NCBI GenBank assembly: GCA_023230755.1
Contig: JALNWS010000148.1
Coordinates: 1 to 9,902 of the forward strand
Reading direction: 5' to 3'
Length of the DNA stretch: 9,902 nt
Source of the DNA: Azoarcus sp.
GTDB taxonomy: Bacteria; Pseudomonadota; Gammaproteobacteria; Burkholderiales; Rhodocyclaceae
A model generated the notes under the pieces. That model saw only the letters and a list, made by a program, of their open reading frames with translations. It had not been told where the DNA came from and searched no databases. The stretch's first letter is position 1. Each line of letters begins with the position of its first letter. Both the position numbers and the translations under genes were made by a program. This document shows positions 6,292-9,902 of this stretch, piece by piece.

Positions 6292-6305
6292 TTGATAAAA
6301 ATCAA
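6292..6305. promoter_or_regulatory. FNR/ANR-type operator upstream of ctaC
   Basis: TTGATAAAAATCAA is an exact match to the FNR/ANR consensus TTGAT-N4-ATCAA, 79-92 nt before the ctaC start in the only sizeable intergenic region here. FNR-family regulators bind such sites when oxygen is low. The operon on its left encodes an aa3 oxidase, which in many proteobacteria is used under high oxygen, so repression at low oxygen is the simplest reading. Activation cannot be ruled out without the transcription start. Confidence 0.8.
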
Positions 6306-6320
6306 TATGCTGCGTTGCAA
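6292..6320 (-). promoter_or_regulatory. Candidate sigma-70-like promoter of the cox operon
   Basis: On the minus strand TTGCAA (6320-6315) and TATCAA (6297-6292) are 17 nt apart. Each matches 4 of 6 consensus bases. The -10-like element lies inside the FNR box, which would suit repression by occlusion. This is weak evidence; no better pair was found in the gap by eye. Confidence 0.3.
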
Positions 6321-6384
6321 TACCTGATAACAGTCAAGCCACGTGAAGCACTGTGGCAAACACTCGGGGTTTTCCCGCAGGCAG

Positions 6385-6405
6385 GTTTGCTGCATGACAA
6401 CAAAC
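6385..6405 (-). terminator. Weak stem-loop just after the SnoaL-like gene (possible end of operon)
   Basis: In the minus-strand transcript GTTTGTTG (6405-6398) can pair with CAGCAAAC (6392-6385), including one G-U pair, around a 5-nt loop. It begins 6 nt after the stop at 6412. A second short stem, CGGG/CCCG (6374-6377 with 6365-6368), follows. There is no T-run, so termination here is uncertain, but it lies in the expected place between the two operons. Confidence 0.3.
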
Positions 6406-6411
6406 TGTGTT

Positions 6412-6852
6412 TCATGCCTCCGTTGCCGACAGCTTGCGTCTGAGCAGGCGCATCAGCGCGCCGAGGACGGGCAATCTGGCATACAACTCCTCGGCCGCAT
6501 CCCAGTAGTCGCGATGGACGTTGACGCGCCCTGCTTCGTCGAAGGACAGGTGACTGACGCCGCGAATGACGACCGGGCTGCCGCGCAGGCTCAGGTGAAA
6601 GTCCCAGGCAAGCATCGCCTGCCGCCCCTCGGCAACGATGTCCGTGATCATGAAGCGGGGAGACTCCACGGTGTCGAACATGTGCTCGAAGATGCGGGTG
6701 ATCGCCTTCAGACCCGTAACATCGTTGAACGGGTCCTTGAAACGGGCATTCTCGGCATAGAAGGCGTCGATCGTCCCCAGCAGCAGCGGTGTGAGGTTCT
6801 CGTAGAAGCGAGCCACGTTCTCGGCAGCCGTACGACAGTCGAAGGAGGTCAT
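6412..6852 (-). CDS. SnoaL/NTF2-like family protein
   Basis: The 146-aa product looks like a small cone-shaped NTF2/SnoaL-fold protein. It has an N-terminal helix region (ENVARFYENLTP), then FYAENARFKDPFNDVTGLKAITRIFEHMF (31-59), where aromatic and acidic residues line the usual pocket. The strand-rich half follows (FMITDIVAEG, MLAWDFHLSL, VIRGVSHLSFDEAGRVNVHRDYWDAAEEL). No signal peptide or membrane helix is seen, so it is probably cytoplasmic. The ligand or reaction is unknown. Start ATG 6852 overlaps the stop of the upstream dehydrogenase gene as TAATG, so it is translationally coupled; an in-frame upstream ATG at 6906 lies wholly inside that gene and was not used. It is the last gene of the five-gene operon. 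Similar proteins accompany the same dehydrogenase in lipid/stress loci of other proteobacteria (inference from family knowledge). Confidence 0.85.
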   Translation of the reverse strand: MTSFDCRTAAENVARFYENLTPLLLGTIDAFYAENARFKDPFNDVTGLKAITRIFEHMFDTVESPRFMITDIVAEGRQAMLAWDFHLSLRGSPVVIRGVSHLSFDEAGRVNVHRDYWDAAEELYARLPVLGALMRLLRRKLSATEA

Positions 6853-7637
6853 TACAAGCCCGTTGCCCGTCGGATAAGGGGAAAGTAGAGGCGCCGCGGC
6901 AGGCATTGCAGCAGCTTGAGAAAGCGGGTGAAACGCTTCGGAAAGTGGGTCTCGAATTCACCCCGACCAAAGCCGGCCATGATCTCGTCGGCCGCCTGCT
7001 CGGCAGTGATCAGCGCCGGCATGTGGAAATCGTTCTGCGCCGTCAGTGGCGTTGTCACGAAGCCGGGACAGATCAGGTGCACGCCCAGCCCACGCGGCGC
7101 CAGATCCATGTAGAGCGTCTCCGCAAAGTTGATCAGCGCCGCCTTCGATGGCCCATAGGTGGCGGCATTGGGCAAGCCGCCATAGCCAGCGACCGAGGCC
7201 ACGATGGCAATCGCCCCCTGCCCGCGTTCGAGCATCCCGGGCACCACCGCGGCCACGCCATCCATGACCCCGAGCAGGTTGATGTCCAGCGTTTCGCGGA
7301 TGCGCTGTGGTGTCAGGTCCCACGCCCGCAGCGGCTGATAGGTGCCCGCGTTCAGTATCACGAGATCAAGCCCGCCCCACTGGGCAAGCAGACGGTCGCG
7401 CACGCGCTCAAGTTCGCCTGCCCGGGTCACGTCCAAGGTCGCAACGACGGCCCCCTCGCAGTCCGCGGCCAGCGCATCCAGACGATCGAGACCGCGTGCG
7501 GACAGCGCCACCCGCGCGCCGCCTGCTGCCAGCTTGCGTGCCAGCGCCGCGCCGATGCCGGTGGAGGCACCGACCAGCCAGACCCGCTGCCCGCGCCAGT
7601 CGGTAATCGTCGGATTGAGGGGGGCGAACAAGGCCAT
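6852..7637 (-). CDS. Short-chain dehydrogenase/reductase (SDR)
   Basis: The 261-aa protein is a classical SDR. The nucleotide-binding motif is GASTGIG (23-29), and NAG is at 96-98. The catalytic set is N120, S148 (IVASVAGYGG), Y161 and K165 (YGPSK). PGFVTTPLT (191-199) is the usual segment after the active site. The first strand ends in basic S46-A-R48 (VALSARGLDRL), which mildly favours NADP(H). The C-terminal tail is basic and hydrophobic (KRFTRFLKLLQCLPRRLYFPLIRRATGL, 234-261), which may bring the enzyme to the membrane. The substrate is unknown. ATG 7637 overlaps the stop of the DUF3833 gene as TGATG; a longer in-frame start at 7691 would lie inside that gene. Its context, with a lipoprotein, a transporter and a chalcone-isomerase-like protein, suggests a lipid or membrane-associated substrate (inference). 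Confidence 0.93.
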   Translation of the reverse strand: MALFAPLNPTITDWRGQRVWLVGASTGIGAALARKLAAGGARVALSARGLDRLDALAADCEGAVVATLDVTRAGELERVRDRLLAQWGGLDLVILNAGTYQPLRAWDLTPQRIRETLDINLLGVMDGVAAVVPGMLERGQGAIAIVASVAGYGGLPNAATYGPSKAALINFAETLYMDLAPRGLGVHLICPGFVTTPLTAQNDFHMPALITAEQAADEIMAGFGRGEFETHFPKRFTRFLKLLQCLPRRLYFPLIRRATGL

Positions 7638-8170
7638 CAGCGCGCCCGCTTGTAAAAGGACAGCGTGACCTCGCCGAGGTGCACGCCCCACTTGCTCATC
7701 GCCGAGCGGTTCAGCATCACCTTGTCGTCCATCAGGAACATCCAGTCGTCAAAGTCTACGTTGTAGACCTTTCCATCCACGGGCAGTGCCATCACGTAGC
7801 GCCAGCGCAGCGCATTGCCGCGAGCCTCGCCCCGCGCCTCGCCGACAACGTCATCTGCCGTGCCGATGTACGATTCGGGCCCGCCGCGGGTGATCGTCCA
7901 CACGCGACGCTGGGTCGTCCCGTCCGCATAGGTGAAGCGCTCATCCAGAGTCCCCACATCGCCCTGCCAGCTGGCTTCGATCACCACCACGAAGCGCTTG
8001 ACCACTTCACCGGAGCGATCCTGAAAGACACCGTGCGCATCGATCGTACCGTTGAAGTAGTCGCGCAGGTCCAGCACCGGTGTGGTGCCCGCGTACTTTG
8101 CGATATCCACGGACGAACATCCCGTCAGGCTCATCAGCCCGGCGAGCAACAGAAGCAGTTTTCGCATCAT
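7637..8170 (-). CDS. DUF3833 family lipoprotein
   Basis: The 177-aa precursor begins with a lipoprotein signal peptide: basic MMRK, a leucine-rich core and the lipobox LTGC with C18 as the acylated cysteine. The mature part has the DUF3833 pattern PVLDLRDYFNGTIDAHGVFQDRSGEVVKRF (31-60). Alternating strands follow (FVVVIEASWQG, LDERFTYADGTTQRRVWTI, LRWRYVMALPVDGKVYNVDFDDWMFLMDD), ending in GEVTLSFYKR, which suggests a lipocalin-like barrel. It is probably anchored in the envelope and may bind a lipid or hydrophobic ligand; no function is established to my knowledge. ATG 8170 overlaps the stop of the transporter gene as ATGA and has GGAG 7 nt upstream; the adjacent ATG at 8167 is a less well spaced alternative. 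Longer in-frame starts lie inside the transporter gene and would bury the signal peptide. Confidence 0.9.
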   Translation of the reverse strand: MMRKLLLLLAGLMSLTGCSSVDIAKYAGTTPVLDLRDYFNGTIDAHGVFQDRSGEVVKRFVVVIEASWQGDVGTLDERFTYADGTTQRRVWTITRGGPESYIGTADDVVGEARGEARGNALRWRYVMALPVDGKVYNVDFDDWMFLMDDKVMLNRSAMSKWGVHLGEVTLSFYKRAR

Positions 8171-9459
8171 GCGGTTTCTCCAACAAGGGTGGATGACTCG
8201 ATGGCGCGGCGCCAGTGCCACAGCAGCCCGATGGCAACGAACTTGAGTGCCACCGGCAGCAAGGCATAAACGCTCGCCAGGCCGGACAGCGCATCGGCGC
8301 TGCGCACACCCGGCGCATAGCCGAACCAGCCAAGCAGCGGCAGCGAAAGGCCGGCCGCCAGCGCCAGATTGGCCTTGGTCACGAAGTTCCACCAACCGAA
8401 CCAGGCCCCGGCACGTGCGTCGCCGGCATCGCCCTCGCCGGCAAGCAGGTCGGCAAGCATGGACGGCGGCATCGCCAGATCAGCGCCAAGCGCCATGCCG
8501 GAAAGAATGCAGATTGCCGCGTAGGCCGTGGTCTCGCCAGCGCCGAGCAGGCTTGCCCACGCGAACACCAGCACCGCCAGCACCATGCCAACGAGCCAGG
8601 TCTGCAGCTTGCCGATACGCCGCGACAGGCTCGCCCACGCCGGCAGGCTGAGCGCAGCGCTGAGGAAGTAGAGCACCAGAAAGAGCCCGGCCAACTGAGG
8701 GGCCTGCAGCACGTCGGCAACGAAGAACAGCACCGTGGCCGACGGGATGGCTGCGGCGATTCCGTTGGCTGCGAACACCAGCAGCAGCTTCTTGAAAGGC
8801 GGGCAGGACAGCGCTGCCAGCAGGCCAGCCAGTACAGGCTGGCGCATGTGCCGCCGCGGTGGCGCAAGCGGGGCAGCGAGCAGGGTCCATCCGCCACAGA
8901 GCATCAGCAGCGGAATGAACAGCCACGCCATGCGGGACAAGCCCTGCGCCTCCCCCCCTTCGGCGGCGAGCAGCCCCGGCAGGGCTGCAGCCATCACCAC
9001 GCCGAACAGCGCAAAAGCCTCGCGACTGGCCACGACCCGGGTACGCAGCGCACGCGTAGGCGCAACTTCCGCCCCCCAGGCGTTGTAGGCGATGGTGGCT
9101 ACCGAATAGGCGAGCGACACCAGCGTGACCAGCCCTGCCAGCCACAGCGCCCCTGCACCTTGCGGCGGCACCAGCAGGCCGAACATGCCCACTGCGAGCA
9201 GCGGCAGTGCTAACAGCACCAGCAGGCGACGACCCGCGAGACGGTCGCTGAACCAGCCGATCAGCGGATCGGAGACCGCATCGAAGACCCTGACTCCCAG
9301 CAACACGAAGCCGACAGTCGCCAGCGACAGGCCGAGGCTGTCCGCATAGAGTCGCGGCACATACACGTAGATGGGCAGTGCAGCGAAGGCCAGCGGCAAG
9401 CCCAGCGCACCATAGGCGAGGATGGCGGGACGGCCAAATCGCGCGTCGGCGGCGCTCAT
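8167..9459 (-). CDS. MFS transporter of the GPH (MFS_2-like) type
   Basis: The 430-aa protein has about twelve hydrophobic segments. The loop between helices 2 and 3 has DAVSDPLIGWFSDR (60-73), the form of the MFS motif typical of the glycoside-pentoside-hexuronide/cation symporter group. A pseudo-repeat of this loop (PAWASLSRRIGK) occurs in the second half. Substrate cannot be read from the sequence. Although GPH proteins are best known for sugars, this one sits between a chalcone-isomerase-like protein and a DUF3833 lipoprotein, so it may move a lipid-related or small hydrophobic compound (inference). ATG 9459 overlaps the previous stop as ATGA, and its own stop overlaps the lipoprotein start. 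Length and topology are complete. Confidence 0.92.
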   Translation of the reverse strand: MSAADARFGRPAILAYGALGLPLAFAALPIYVYVPRLYADSLGLSLATVGFVLLGVRVFDAVSDPLIGWFSDRLAGRRLLVLLALPLLAVGMFGLLVPPQGAGALWLAGLVTLVSLAYSVATIAYNAWGAEVAPTRALRTRVVASREAFALFGVVMAAALPGLLAAEGGEAQGLSRMAWLFIPLLMLCGGWTLLAAPLAPPRRHMRQPVLAGLLAALSCPPFKKLLLVFAANGIAAAIPSATVLFFVADVLQAPQLAGLFLVLYFLSAALSLPAWASLSRRIGKLQTWLVGMVLAVLVFAWASLLGAGETTAYAAICILSGMALGADLAMPPSMLADLLAGEGDAGDARAGAWFGWWNFVTKANLALAAGLSLPLLGWFGYAPGVRSADALSGLASVYALLPVALKFVAIGLLWHWRRAIESSTLVGETA

Positions 9460-9902
9460 TCGGACGCGCCCGGCCGCCCCAGCAGACGCTCACGCAAGCC
9501 GGGCTCGCGCGTGCGACGATCCAGCCAGATGGCGAAGAAGGCGCGCGCGAGATCGGGGTCGGCAATCGCAGCGGTGGGCTTCCCCTCATGCCAGAAGCGC
9601 GCGCCCGCACCCGGCAGCCGCAGGCCAACCAGTGTTTCGCCTGCCGCGACCGAGGGCAGCGCGCGCGCCAGCATCTCGCGCCAGGTCGCCAGGCGCGCCT
9701 CGTCTGCAAACCCCATCCTGCGCATCTCGTCGATACTGGTGTCGACCAGGCGCTCGCCTTCGATGTCGCGCGCATAGTGGATGGCGAGCGCAAACATGCC
9801 GTCTTCCGACCAGCCTGCACCCGTCGGCACCCACAGCGCAGCGTCGTACACCTTGAAGCCGAACCAGCGCATCTCTCCGCCCCCGAGCGGACGCATGCCC
9901 CC
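9456..9902 (-). CDS. Chalcone-isomerase-like family protein (partial, N-terminus missing)
   Basis: The frame is open from the right edge (9902) to a stop at 9456, giving 148 visible residues. The segment GGGEMRWFGFKVYDAALWVP resembles the start of bacterial chalcone-isomerase-like domains, which usually follow a signal peptide. Here that peptide would lie beyond the edge, and the two codons before the first internal ATG (9896) are still in frame. Further typical stretches are FALAIHYARDIEGERLVDTSIDEMRRMGF, LVGLRLPGAGARFWHEGKP and ARAFFAIWLD. Bacterial members are mostly periplasmic fatty-acid-binding-like proteins with no shown isomerase activity. Its stop overlaps the MFS start as ATGA. It is the first visible gene of the coupled operon, so the promoter lies outside the window. 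Confidence 0.85.
   Translation of the reverse strand, partial: GGMRPLGGGEMRWFGFKVYDAALWVPTGAGWSEDGMFALAIHYARDIEGERLVDTSIDEMRRMGFADEARLATWREMLARALPSVAAGETLVGLRLPGAGARFWHEGKPTAAIADPDLARAFFAIWLDRRTREPGLRERLLGRPGASE

Larger units (their letters stand above)
6256..6359. repeat. Perfect 11-bp inverted repeat whose arms lie on either side of the FNR box
   Basis: TTGCCACAGTG at 6256-6266 recurs exactly, on the other strand, at 6349-6359 (CACTGTGGCAA). The arms are 82 nt apart and the FNR-type box lies between them. An exact 11-mer pair is unlikely by chance in a 198-nt gap. It may be two binding sites of an unidentified regulator, or the two arms of a long-range structure. Confidence 0.6.

Noticed and set aside
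8215..9213. Plus-strand frame of 332 codons antisense to the MFS gene
   Set aside because: Low-complexity Q, R, H and G composition typical of a GC-rich antisense frame. The MFS gene explains the region.
8480..9820. Minus-strand frame of 446 codons in another phase over the MFS and chalcone-isomerase-like genes
   Set aside because: Composition is R, A, C and S rich with no membrane segments. Both real genes in the other frames have clear family motifs and linked overlaps.

Overview
The window is GC-rich, densely packed bacterial chromosome. Its gene order and protein types match Betaproteobacteria, most likely the Rhodocyclales (Azoarcus, Thauera or Aromatoleum type). That placement is an inference from gene content and order; no database search was made. 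Nearly all genes lie on the minus strand, so the transcribed order runs from the right end to the left end.

Right part (about 9902 to 6412, minus strand): five tightly packed genes, namely a chalcone-isomerase-like protein (cut by the window edge), an MFS transporter of the GPH type, a DUF3833 lipoprotein, a short-chain dehydrogenase and a small SnoaL/NTF2-like protein. Each junction overlaps by 4, 4, 1 and 1 nt, so the five are almost certainly one translationally coupled operon. In other proteobacteria such genes commonly sit beside cyclopropane-fatty-acid synthase, DUF1365, an FAD amine-oxidase-like protein and an ECF sigma/ChrR pair, in a membrane-lipid or photo-oxidative-stress locus. 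Those partners are not in this window, so that role is only inferred.

Middle (6411 to 6214): a 198-nt AT-richer intergenic region. It carries a perfect FNR/ANR box and a perfect 11-bp inverted repeat whose arms lie on either side of it. This is probably the control region of the cytochrome oxidase operon.

Left part (6213 to 1): a complete aa3-type cytochrome c oxidase cluster. It runs ctaC (subunit II with a fused C-terminal cytochrome c domain), ctaD (subunit I), a 41-aa small assembly protein, ctaG (Cu-B insertion), a DUF2970 membrane protein and ctaE (subunit III). A small DUF2909-type two-helix membrane gene then follows on the plus strand. After it, again on the minus strand, come a SURF1 assembly factor and the start of a membrane-anchored, SCO-like CxxxC protein that runs off the left edge. 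Stable inverted repeats fill the ctaC-ctaD and ctaD-small-gene gaps and may set relative expression of the subunits and the assembly factors. CtaC, CtaD and CtaE form the enzyme; CtaG, SURF1 and probably the SCO-like and small proteins serve metal and heme insertion. No tRNA, rRNA, CRISPR array, insertion sequence or phage gene was seen.
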